Assembly: GCA_027493615.1 (NCBI GenBank)
Contig: JAOSKK010000023.1
Coordinates: 62,001-126,000, forward strand
DNA from: Verrucomicrobiota bacterium
GTDB lineage: Bacteria; Verrucomicrobiota; Verrucomicrobiia; Limisphaerales; J093
DNA: 64,000 bases
Direction: 5' to 3'
Shown here: positions 34,956 through 43,844 of the stretch, piece after piece
Layout of the letters: each line of letters begins with the position of its first letter
Position numbering within the stretch: the first letter of the stretch is position 1
Position numbers and translations under genes: made by a program
Notes under the pieces: model-generated
What the model was told of the DNA's origin: nothing
Databases searched by the model: none
The model's input: the letters and a program-made list of their open reading frames with translations, nothing else

Positions 34956-36260
34956 TTACGCCTTCCAGACCTGGCGGGGGCGGGTGGGGACGCCGGCAAG
35001 GGCGTTGCGGGTGTCGACAATGAGCGGGGCCCACTGGGCGAGTTGGGCATAGTCCACGGCCCGATGGTTGGTCGCGACGAGGACAAGGTCGAAGGACCCG
35101 ATGCTCTCGCGGGTCCAGGGCACCGAAAGCGTGCCGGCCCAGTGCGAATGCTCACGACTGGGACGAATCGCGGGAACGTGCGGGTCGTAATACGCGACGT
35201 CGGCACCCCGGTTCTTGAGCAGATCCAGGAGGACGAAGCTGGGGGACTCGCGGTAATCGTCCACGTCCGGCTTGTAGGCGAGCCCGAGCACGAGCACCCG
35301 GCTGCCATTGACCGGTTTCCTGCTGGCGTTCAGGGCCTCGGCCACACGGTTGACGACAAACTCGGGCATGGCGGTGTTGATCTCGCCGGCCAGTTCGATG
35401 AAGCGGGTATGCTGGCCGTACTCCCGGGCCTTCCACGTCAGGTAGAACGGGTCGATGGGGATGCAGTGCCCGCCGAGGCCGGGGCCGGGATAGAAGGCCA
35501 TGTAGCCGAAGGGCTTGGTCTTGGCGGCGTGGATGACCTCCCACACATCGATGCCCATCGCGCCGTAGACCACCTTCAGCTCGTTGACGAGCGCGATGTT
35601 GACGCTGCGGAAGATGTTCTCGAGCAGCTTGGTGGCCTCGGCTGCACGGCACGACGAGACCGGCACGACCGTCTGGATGGCCCGGCGATACAGCGCGACG
35701 GCGGCCTCGAGGCAGGCGGGTGTGTAACCGCCCACCACCTTCGGGATCTGGGCCACGATGCTCTGCGGGTTGCCCGGATCTTCGCGCTCGGGGCTGAAGG
35801 CGAGATGGAAATCAGTGCCCGCCTTGAGTCCTGACCCCGCCTCGAGGACCTGCCGCAGATCCTCGTCGGTGGTGCCAGGGTAGGTGGTGGACTCGAGAAC
35901 GACCAGCGTGCCCTTGGCCAGGTGCGGCGCGATCGCCTGACCGGTCTTGAGGATGTAGGAGATGTCGGGCTCGCGATTCCTGTTGAGCGGTGTGGGCACG
36001 CAGATGATGACGGCGCTGAGCTCGCGGACCCGGGCGAACTCGAGGGACGCGCTCAACCGGCCCGCGCCCACCTGTTCGGCAATGGCCGCATCCGGGATGT
36101 GCTGGATGTAGCTGCGGTGGGCCAGGAGGGACTCGACCTTGTCGGGGTCCACGTCCAGGCCCAGGACCTGCACGCCCGAACGGGCGAACTGAAGGGACAG
36201 GGGGAGCCCGACGTAGCCGAGGCCGACGATGCCGATGCGCTGGGAGACAGGGTCAGACAT
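34956..36260 (-). CDS. wbpA: UDP-N-acetyl-D-glucosamine 6-dehydrogenase (WbpA type)
   Basis: 434 residues from ATG 36260. The NAD-binding start is RIGIVGLGYVGLPLSLQFAR. Conserved blocks follow: VIICVPTPLNRNREPDISYI, VLESTTYPGTTDEDLRQVL, AFSPEREDPGNPQSIVAQIP, ATKLLENIFRSVNIALVNEL, catalytic Cys in PGLGGHCIPIDPFYLTW, and LGLAYKPDVDDYRESPS. The SPEREDPGN form is that of UDP-GlcNAc dehydrogenases (WbpA/WbpO) rather than WecC or UDP-glucose dehydrogenase. It oxidises UDP-GlcNAc to UDP-GlcNAcA, the first step before the WbpB-D fusion. It is intact and lies 16 bp after the regulator gene, so co-transcribed with it. Confidence 0.92.
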   Translation of the reverse strand: MSDPVSQRIGIVGLGYVGLPLSLQFARSGVQVLGLDVDPDKVESLLAHRSYIQHIPDAAIAEQVGAGRLSASLEFARVRELSAVIICVPTPLNRNREPDISYILKTGQAIAPHLAKGTLVVLESTTYPGTTDEDLRQVLEAGSGLKAGTDFHLAFSPEREDPGNPQSIVAQIPKVVGGYTPACLEAAVALYRRAIQTVVPVSSCRAAEATKLLENIFRSVNIALVNELKVVYGAMGIDVWEVIHAAKTKPFGYMAFYPGPGLGGHCIPIDPFYLTWKAREYGQHTRFIELAGEINTAMPEFVVNRVAEALNASRKPVNGSRVLVLGLAYKPDVDDYRESPSFVLLDLLKNRGADVAYYDPHVPAIRPSREHSHWAGTLSVPWTRESIGSFDLVLVATNHRAVDYAQLAQWAPLIVDTRNALAGVPTRPRQVWKA

Positions 36261-36276
36261 GGGAGGGTCGCAGGGT

Positions 36277-36762
36277 TCAGAGGATTTGTTCAAGCAACGG
36301 GGCAAAGGATTGCAGGCCTTTCTGGAGACGGCTCAGGGTGTGCATGCGGCGACAGCAGAAGTCGAATTCCTCCTTGGTGAGCGCGCCGGTTTCGTAGTCC
36401 TGCCGCAGCACCTCGATGAGGGCCGCCGCCCGTTTCTGGGAGGCATCCAGGCGGGGTTTGAGGATCTGGCGGTAGGCGTTGCGGATGAGGCCGCCGATCT
36501 CGGGGATGGCCTCGAAATGGTCCTTGCGATTGCCGGGGACCCAGACCTGGCGGATGGCGCCCCAGGACGCCAGTTGGCGCGTGCCGGTGCTGACGCTGGC
36601 CTTGCTGATGCCGAGCTGCTCGGCGATGGACTCGAGGGACAACGCCCGCGGGGAGAGGAACAGCAGGCCGTAGATCTGCCCGACGGTGCGGGGCAGACCG
36701 ACGCGCCGACACAGGTTGCCGGCGGCCTCGATCACCGAGCGGCGGCCACGCGAATCGACCAT
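36277..36762 (-). CDS. GbsR/MarR-like winged-helix transcriptional regulator
   Basis: 161 residues from ATG 36762. The N-terminal winged helix holds TVGQIYGLLFLSPRALSLES, IAEQLGISKASVSTGTRQL and WGAIRQVWVPGNRKDHFEA, the GbsR-type pattern. The helical C-terminus (RMHTLSRLQKGLQSFAPLLE) is for dimerisation. It is the first gene of the unit with wbpA, 16 bp apart, and relatives often precede polysaccharide genes in Verrucomicrobia. It likely controls the locus and itself through the inverted repeat at 36868-36885. Effector unknown. The longer frame to 36861 overlaps the operator region and was rejected. Confidence 0.8.
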   Translation of the reverse strand: MVDSRGRRSVIEAAGNLCRRVGLPRTVGQIYGLLFLSPRALSLESIAEQLGISKASVSTGTRQLASWGAIRQVWVPGNRKDHFEAIPEIGGLIRNAYRQILKPRLDASQKRAAALIEVLRQDYETGALTKEEFDFCCRRMHTLSRLQKGLQSFAPLLEQIL

Positions 36763-36867
36763 GGGGGAAGCGGATCCGGGGCGGGCGACGGACACACTTC
36801 GTGCCCGTGAATTCGCCGTGGCCAACGGTGCGGGCGCGGAACTACGCGACGGACTAGACACGATTCC

Positions 36868-36885
36868 GTTCAGTACGGACTGAAC
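36868..36885. promoter_or_regulatory. Candidate operator: perfect 7-bp inverted repeat
   Basis: GTTCAGT, spacer ACGG, ACTGAAC, about 105 bp upstream of the regulator start. The surrounding 36860-36900 is AT-richer than its context, as expected of a promoter. Autoregulation by the GbsR/MarR-like protein is inferred. Confidence 0.5.
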
Positions 36886-37112
36886 GCAGTAAACAATTCG
36901 GCCGCGCGATGCAATGGGTTTTTTCCCTAGAAACCCTTGCGCAGAATCGGGCCCGGCGGAGCGCTGTAGAGGTCCGCTTCCGCGACTCCCGGCAAGGTTG
37001 GGCCGCAGCTAATCCTGCCTGGCGGGAACCGCGAGCGCGACGCCCGCAAGCGAGGCGCCGGAAGGAGCTCTTTCCGCCCCCGTTGGGTGGTGTTTGGGGT
37101 TGGGGAAACGGA

Positions 37113-37237
37113 GAAGCGGACAACGCAAAGCGCCGCTGGAAGTCGGCGCACTCCATACGCCTCGCGACCCCACCCCCGTCCCGGAAGCGCAGCGCGTGTG
37201 GAGTGCGCCGACTTCCAGCGGCGCTTTCTGTGGGGGT
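37113..37237. repeat. R6 inverted repeat pair
   Basis: AAAGCGCCGCTGGAAGTCGG with CGCACTCCATACGC on one side and its inverse (GTGTGGAGTGCGCCGACTTC, CAGCGGCGCTTT) on the other, about 50 bases apart: a long potential hairpin. The remaining intergenic bases 36900-37112 hold no supported gene. Confidence 0.8.
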
Positions 37238-37282
37238 GGGTCTCGTGGAGCTGTGGTGCGGGCGGATGGGAAAGAGGAAATG

Positions 37283-37311
37283 AAAAAGGGGCCGGCCTTG
37301 CGGCCGGCCCC
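37283..37311 (-). terminator. Rho-independent terminator of the OmcB-like gene
   Basis: On the minus strand: GGGGCCGGCC, loop GCAA, GGCCGGCCCC, then TTTTT. It lies 33 bp past the stop codon of the gene at 37344-38987. Confidence 0.9.
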
Positions 37312-37343
37312 GGTGACATCCGGGAATGGGGATCCGGGACGGT

Positions 37344-38987
37344 TCAGTACTGGTTCGTGGACTCGGTTTCCTCAACCGGGCGGGTGAGCTGGTCCGAAGT
37401 CATGGTGGTCTTGAACCGCACGTTCGCGGGTTTGAGCGCCCTGACGACGACCTGCCAGACCGCCTTGTCCTTCGGCGCGAGGCTGGCCAGCGGTGCCATG
37501 GTGATCTGGCGACCGACCGCCGTCACGGCCGTGGGGCCGGTACCGGACACGAATTCCTGGGCATCTTCCAGCTCGCAGACGATGCGGATGTTGGTGTCCG
37601 GGGCCGAACCCTGGTTGGTCACCTCGATCCGGTAGGTCTCGGTCTTGCCCACCTCGATCGGGTCTTCGATGTCGATGACCTCGAGCAGGATGGCCGGGAT
37701 GCCGGAGACCTTGGTGCTGCAGGCGGTGGTGACCGGCTTGGCACAGGTGCCAGCGGCCGTGCCGGAGAAGCTGTAAGTCCCGACGACTTCACCCACCAGC
37801 GTGAGGCAGACTTCCTTGGTGGCGTTGGGAGCGAGGGTGCCCAGCGGCCAGGTGACGATGTTGCCGGACAGGGTGCCACCCGCGCTGGCGCCGCGGAACG
37901 AGATGCCCGCTGGGACCACCACATCCACCTTGGCGTTGGCCAGTGGCGCGTCACCGGTGTTCTTCACCGTGTAACAGACCTCGATCGGGCGACCCGCGAA
38001 ACGCTCGTCAGGCGCCGAGCAGGCGATTTCGAGGAGCGGCTGACGGACGGTGACGGCCTTGGCGTCCTCGGCCGAGATGCCCTGGGCGGAGGTGGCCTTG
38101 GCCACGTTGTTGAACTTGCCCGTGCGTGCGGCAGTCGCGTTAAACGTGAACTCCTTGCTCTCGCCCGGCCGCAGGGTGCCGGCGTCGAAGGCCACCGTAC
38201 GCCGTCCGTCGGCGAGCAGCCCCTCGGGCAGGTCGTCCACCACGCGGACACCAGTGAGCGCGCTCGAGCCGGTGTTCTTCACAACCAAGCGAACGGGGAT
38301 CGGATCGCAGAGGATGACATCGCCCGGCATGGTCTTGACCAGTTCCATGGCGGCGCGCACGACGCGGATGGTGTCGCAGACCACCGGGACGTAGGTCACG
38401 CTGCCGCAACCGGTGATGGTGCCTTCCTGGCGGGCCACGCCGCGGATGCGGATCTCTTTGGACTGTTTGGGCGCGAACTCGCCGAGGTTCCAGAGCGCGA
38501 CACCGCCTTCCGCACGATCCGGCTCGGGGGTGGCCTGATCGGCACGGAAGTTCTCGGGCATGTCACTGGTCCAGATCACATCGCGAAGCGTACCGTCGGT
38601 GAGGTTGCTGATGCGGTAGATCATGTCGAACGGTTCACCGACAATGACCTCGGTGGGCAACAAGTACTCCACCAGCACGGCGCTCGATTGGGGATTGCCG
38701 GTGGGGAAAGCCGCAGAACCCTTGCGCAGGCCATCGCCAGCCGGGACCGCAGCCGGTGCCGGTGCGGCAGCGGGCTTGGGTGCGGGAGCCGCCGGAGCCG
38801 CCGTCGAGCGGGGCGCTGGAGCCGTGCGCTGCACGGTGCCGACCGTGCCCGATTCGGTGAAGACAGGGGGTACGACCGTCCCGGCGGAGCTGGAAGCCGC
38901 CGGTTGCTGGGAGGAGCATCCGACCAGCAGCGTCAGACCCAACCCGAGCGACAAGGCGCCTACGATGTTTGGAAGCGAGGTTTTCAT
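37344..38987 (-). CDS. OmcB-like cysteine-rich lipoprotein with DUF11 repeats
   Basis: 547 residues, ATG 38987, intact. A lipoprotein signal ends LGLGLTLLVGC (lipobox L-V-G-C, modified Cys about 24). An Ala/Pro-rich spacer (about 50-90) follows, then four roughly 110-residue Ig-like DUF11 domains, each with the pattern GEPFDMIYRISNLTDGTL or CDPIPVRLVVKNTGSSALTG. Conserved cysteines are seen in each domain (GCGSVTYVPVVCD, EIACSA, EVCYTV, EVCLTL, GTCAKPVTTACS, IVCELED). This is the architecture of chlamydial OmcB and its PVC relatives, which stabilise the envelope by disulphide bonds. Here it is anchored by lipid, facing the periplasm. A strong terminator follows. Confidence 0.85.
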   Translation of the reverse strand: MKTSLPNIVGALSLGLGLTLLVGCSSQQPAASSSAGTVVPPVFTESGTVGTVQRTAPAPRSTAAPAAPAPKPAAAPAPAAVPAGDGLRKGSAAFPTGNPQSSAVLVEYLLPTEVIVGEPFDMIYRISNLTDGTLRDVIWTSDMPENFRADQATPEPDRAEGGVALWNLGEFAPKQSKEIRIRGVARQEGTITGCGSVTYVPVVCDTIRVVRAAMELVKTMPGDVILCDPIPVRLVVKNTGSSALTGVRVVDDLPEGLLADGRRTVAFDAGTLRPGESKEFTFNATAARTGKFNNVAKATSAQGISAEDAKAVTVRQPLLEIACSAPDERFAGRPIEVCYTVKNTGDAPLANAKVDVVVPAGISFRGASAGGTLSGNIVTWPLGTLAPNATKEVCLTLVGEVVGTYSFSGTAAGTCAKPVTTACSTKVSGIPAILLEVIDIEDPIEVGKTETYRIEVTNQGSAPDTNIRIVCELEDAQEFVSGTGPTAVTAVGRQITMAPLASLAPKDKAVWQVVVRALKPANVRFKTTMTSDQLTRPVEETESTNQY

Positions 38988-39200
38988 GCGGTTGTGGACT
39001 TGGTATTCTTACCTTAGACGGCTCGCATACTAGGAAGGCACGACAGGGACGTCAAACGCGATTTTGCATGTGACGGCGGTCCAGCTCCCAGTCCGTTGGG
39101 AAGGAAAATCGACGAAAATTGCCGATGGAAGTCTTTGCACTCAAACCGCTTAGCTGCGGCCAGGCCTTGAGGACCGTCGCCAACCGTGTGGAGACAGCGA

Positions 39201-39236
39201 AAAAGGGGACCGGGTCGAAACCCGATCCCCCTGTGC
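39201..39236 (-). terminator. Rho-independent terminator of lectin-like gene A
   Basis: Minus strand GGGGGATCGGG, loop TTTC, GACCCGGTCCCC, then a T run. It lies about 22 bp past the stop at 39258. The same sequence follows gene B (43788-43823). Confidence 0.9.
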
Positions 39237-39257
39237 AAGGAACTGTTCTGCCCAGGC

Positions 39258-42200
39258 TTACTGCCGGATCCGACCAAACAGGATGCCCGTCTGCGGCGTG
39301 AACGTGTACGGGCTCGTAGCCCCCGCCACATCCTCCCACGGACCCAACACCGTCGGGCCGGCCTGCAGCACCCCGCCACCGGTCCACTCGATCGTGATCG
39401 TGCCGTCGGTGTTGCGGCGGATGCCGGTGATCTGCGGCTGTGTGGGCCCTTCGCTCACCGGCACCAACAGCAGGAAGTCCCAGTCGCCGCTCGTCGGGGC
39501 ATAACGCAGCGTGGTCGGGCCACCCAGATCCAACGCCACCAAGGCACCGTCAGGCGCCGTCCGCAGCGGAACAAGGGCGTTGTTGCCCCAACCGCCGGTG
39601 CCCGGGGCGTTGAACACCCCGAGGTCGCTGACGGTGCCACCCGAGACCCGCTGCAGCGTGGCGGCGAGCTGACCCGGGTTGCTCTCGCCGTGGGAGATGG
39701 CGGCGTAGACGTTGTATCGGCCCTCGGGGATGTCGCGGCTGTAGTTGAACCACTGCCCGCCACCTATCCACCCCAGCTTGAAGTTGACGGCGATGTCCAC
39801 CAGACCCCGGTTGCGATCCCCCGTGCGGTCCATCGAGACCCGCGGGTTGACACCATGTCGGTAAAGCGGCGAGGGCGCGGAGTCATCCCGTTGGTAATCG
39901 GTGCCCGCCGTGGCGCTCAGGCCGGCGTAGGCCCCGCCCATGTAGGGCATCTGGCTGGCCACCGGCAGGCCCTGCCCGTTGCTGTCAAAGTCCTCGGCCT
40001 CGATGAAGAAGGTCGGGGTCTTGAACGGACTGCCCGTCCGGAAGTTCCACGAGACGGTCCGGTCGCCGTACGTGAGCACCGCGTTGTGGACGCCGTCGGC
40101 CCACGGGGTCGTGGGCGCGTAGGTGACCCGCAGTTCCGAACCGACCTTGGTGGCGGTCGGGGTCACGGCGGAGCCGTCGACGGTGAGGGCGACTCCGGTT
40201 TCGCTCAAGGTGGCCACGCCCTGTTCGATGACGACGCGGATGGTGGCGTCGTTGCTGGCGCGGGCCTGGCTGGCCGCCGAGGTGCGGTCGCGACCCGGGG
40301 CGAAGGACTTGACGTAGGGCGATCCGGGCGTGGCCAGCGGGTACTGGTACGCCTTGATAGAAGCAGGCACGAACGCGTCGTTGATGAGGGTCGCGGTGCC
40401 GAGGTGGCCGGTATCGGCATCCAGGGCGCGGGAGCTCCACTCGACGCTCGAACCACCGCCGCCTTCGTACCAGACCAGGCGGAAGGGATACAGACCGGCT
40501 TGGGTCACCTTGAAATAGAAGAAGGTGCCATCGCCCTGGCCGCCGCCGGCGCCACGGCCGCCGCTGAACTCGCCGACGACAAGCGGAAGGGTCCACCATT
40601 CGCGCGGGTTACCCACATGCACGCGGAAGCCGTCGTCGCTGTTGACGTTCATGGCGTACATCCCGGGCTGCAGGTTAAGCACGGTCAGGATTTCCTGCGA
40701 ATAGCCGTCCGTGCCGTTATCCGGGAAGTCGGTGGCAGGCGGGAAGGCCGCGCCGCCGACGGGGCTGATGCCGGGGATGCCCGGAACGGGAAAGTCGGGA
40801 TACCCGCTACCGGCATCGAAGTAGCCGTCGTCTCCCGTGCTGAGGAAGTTGATGACGTCGTCATGGACGTGATAGCCCCCGGGGCCGGTGAAGGGAGCGG
40901 ATCGGCGGTGTTGGGCAGGCCGAGCAGGCCGTTGATCTGGACTTCGCCGGCGTAAGTGTCATTGCCGCGCGTGCCCAGGTCCTGGTAGTTCGCGTTCTGG
41001 ACGGTCTTGATCAGGAAGCCGGTGTTGGCGGTGTTCACGACGGCGGCTGGCAGCGCGAGGCTTGGGGGAACGGTCGGGACGTTCCGGACGGTGAAGGTGG
41101 TCATGCCTTCGTAGTTCTGGCCGTCGGCGGCGAAGGTAACCTTGAGCTCATGATCGCCGGGCGGCAGATCGATCGCGGGCCGGTGGGTGGCCGTGGTGAC
41201 GTTGCCCGCCCGGGTCTTGGTGGTCGTGACCTCGGTGCCGTTGAGGAACATGCGGATGGAGTTCTGGTCCACTTGAGACGGGCCGTCCTGCACCTTGGCG
41301 ATGAGCGGGATGGTGGGCAGGTAGGGGGTTGCCCGAGTTGCGGAACGGATGCGTGAAGGTGACCACGGCTGGCGAGGGGGCGGTGGTGGTACGGAACGCC
41401 TTCACGGGGCAAGCCGTGTCGTTGATGAGGGCCCGAGCGACGGGCTGGGGCGCGGTTTGCTCGGCGGACCACTCGAGGTTGGCGCCGCCGCCACCCTCGA
41501 ACCACACCGTTCGGAACGGATAGAATCCCGCCTGAGGCACGTACACCGTCGAGCGCGTGTCGGTGGCGCCACGGCCCACATCGGCCTGCCCAATGAGTAA
41601 CGAGGCGAGGACCTCCTTCCCGCCGCGAAACGCGGTGGTACGGAAGCCGTCATCGCTGTTGAAGATGAGGTCATAGACGCCGGCGGCCGGGAACTGGAGG
41701 TAAGTGACGATTTCCGCCGCGATGTTGTCGGTGTAGATCGTGCCGTCCGGGTTCGTCTCGGTGGCGCTGGGGATGCCGGGGATGGATTCATCGGGGAAAC
41801 CCGTATTCTCCTGGAAGACGCCGGCGGCCTCCGGAATACCCGCGGCGCCCAGTTGGCTGTAGTTGATGACGCCGGTCTCCGCATAGACCCCGCCGACAAA
41901 GCCGGTGAGGTCGGCGACATTGGCGCCGCGCAAGCCCTGCAATTGCTGTTCGGCCCGCGCGATGGTGTTCTCCTGGTTGCGGGTGGCGGTCTGGTGGACG
42001 GTGACGTTAAAGCCGGGTTGTGAGGCGTTGGCCACGGCGTATTCCGGCGGGAGGGTCACGTAGGCCGGCACGGTAAACTCACGGGAGTCGCTGACCTCGA
42101 CGCCGCGGGTGTCCCGCGCCGTCACTTGGACGGTGTGGACCGAGCCGGCGACGAGGGGCTTGGTGACGTCGAAGAAGCTCACGGTGGTGTTGCCCCCGGT

Positions 42201-43406
42201 CTTGCTGATCCCGGTGCGAGTGACGTCCACGCCATCGAGCTTGAGCGCGATGGTGTCGGGATTCACCACGGCGGGGCCGGAGTCGATCAGCAAGAGGCTG
42301 AAGCCCACGGGGTTGCCGGTGGCATTGCCGACGATGACGGTATCGGCAGGGATGGTGGTCAGGACGATGTTGTCCACGTGATGGACCTCGTTGTTGCCGC
42401 CCGTGCGGCCGGCGAAGACGATGCGGCCGGGGCTGGGGGCGAAGGTGGTGGGCAGGCCGCCTGCGGGGGTGAGTTCGACGCCCTTCCACCAGACCTTGAC
42501 GGTGCCCTGCTCAGTCAGTTCCGCCTTGAACTTCTCCCAGTGCAGGTTCTTGACCCAAAGTCCCCACGACGGATCTCCGTACGGGGGTTGGTTGGTGCCG
42601 GCATCGTTGCCAAGCACCCCATCGCCGTTGAGGTCTTCGTCGCTCAGGGCACCCGTCTGCATCGAGAGGTTGTAGTTGGGGTCGCCCTTGGGCAGGTTGC
42701 GGTAAGGGGCCTCGTTGTACTCATAGGCCCCGGCCTGTGCCCCCGGGTTGGGCATGGTGGGCAGGAAGATGTTGCCCGGCCGCAAGGGCACAGGGAGCTG
42801 GGCGATGAGCTTGGAGTCGACCCGGATGCTGATGCCCACGACATCCTGGACGCCGTTGATGGTGGCGCTCTGCCAGGTATCGAAGCCGATGGCCAGGCCC
42901 GTGGAACAACCTTCCTCGGGCAAGCCGCCGCCGGTGCCGTCACCGCTGTCGCTGTCGGCGCCGGTGCCGGGCTCGTTGTCGGTCCCCGCGTAGGGGGTGG
43001 CCTGTCGGAGGTTCTCAATGTTCGCGATGATCGGGTCGGTATCGCGGACGTAATTCAGGCTGAAGCCGTCGGCGGGTTGTGCGTCGCCGCCCCCGATGCG
43101 GAGGTCGCACTCGAAGGTGAACGCCTTGACCACGAGACCGGGTTGGAGGTCGCGGAACAGGACGCCACCGCGTTGACTGTCGCGTGCGTCGGTGATGGAG
43201 AGGTAACCGTCGCCGTTGGCGCCGCTGGCGCCGCCGTCCTGACGCCACTCCGCCTGGTCGGTGGCAATGATGAGACCGCTGGCCTCGGCGTCGGTGTTGA
43301 AGTCGATGGTCACGGTTTGGGGCTGGGCCTGGGTGCTGACCAGGAAGCCCAGGCCGGCGACCGCCGGTGCAAACCGGCGGACGTGATAGTGTCTGGCTTT
43401 TCTCAT
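39258..43406 (-). CDS. Large secreted lectin-like protein A: L-type-lectin-like, PA14 and CBM6-like modules (two apparent frame breaks)
   Basis: About 1,380 residues from ATG 43406 with a signal segment (residues 10-28). Modules in order: a concanavalin/L-type-lectin-like domain (VTIDFNTDAE to VHHVDNIVLTTIP); Ig-like segments; PA14-like domain 1 (FPAAGVYDLIFNSDDGF, VPQAGFYPFRTVWFEGGGGA); an Ig-like linker; PA14-like domain 2 (QPGMYAMNVNSDDGFRVHV); a CBM6/35-like domain (TFFIEAEDFDSNGQGLPVA); and a C-terminal beta strand set (ITIEWTGGGVLQAGPTVLG). Breaks are at ggggg 41324-41328, where paralogue B has four G and stays in frame, and at gg 40899-40900, where B has three. It probably acts in glycan binding at the cell surface. 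No enzymatic motif seen. Confidence 0.75.
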
Positions 43407-43609
43407 CGAGGAGTCGGGTTAGAGGTTAGGCCACGGCACCAGGACGGGTCCCGCCATGCGGTAGGTCTTGCATGACATTGTCTGGTGTTATCCATGACGG
43501 TTTCTTGTCGGCAATGCCGGGAATTAGCCGCCTTGTCGGGCGTTAGTCAACCCGGAATTGGCGAAAGTTTGTCGCCCACCGGTCAGGCCGTCCGGCGGTC
43601 TCCCGCCCT

Positions 43610-43735
43610 GGGCGGGACGAAAAGCGGCGCTGGAAGACGCCGCACTCCAAACGCATGGCGCCGGCCGGATGGCGGGAGGCTCGCGAAGCGTATGGAGTGC
43701 GTGCGGTTGACCGCCGCTTTGCGTGCGGGAGCCGC
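43610..43735. repeat. R6 inverted repeat pair
   Basis: GAAAAGCGGCGCTGGAAGAC with GCCGCACTCCAAACGCATGG and an inverted partner (GCGTATGGAGTGCGTGCGGT, CCGCTTTGCGT). The rest of 43407-43790 upstream of gene A is a spacer with no supported gene. Confidence 0.8.
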
Positions 43736-43787
43736 CGGTTCTGTTTGAACCTGCTCAGGAGCCTGGCCCCGCCGGCCAATGACGAAA

Positions 43788-43823
43788 AAAAGGGGACCGG
43801 GTCGAAACCCGATCCCCCTGTGC
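43788..43823 (-). terminator. Rho-independent terminator of lectin-like gene B
   Basis: The same stem-loop and T run as at 39201-39236. It lies about 22 bp past the stop at 43845 and marks the left boundary of the block shared with gene A. Confidence 0.9.
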
Positions 43824-43844
43824 AAGGAACTGTTCTGCCCAGGC

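Noticed and set aside
39186..40955. Long plus-strand open frame opposite lectin-like gene A (and its twin at 43779-45536)
   Set aside because: Exact antisense of the conserved gene; Arg/Gly/Ala/Val-rich composition expected of a GC-rich shadow frame, no recognisable domain.
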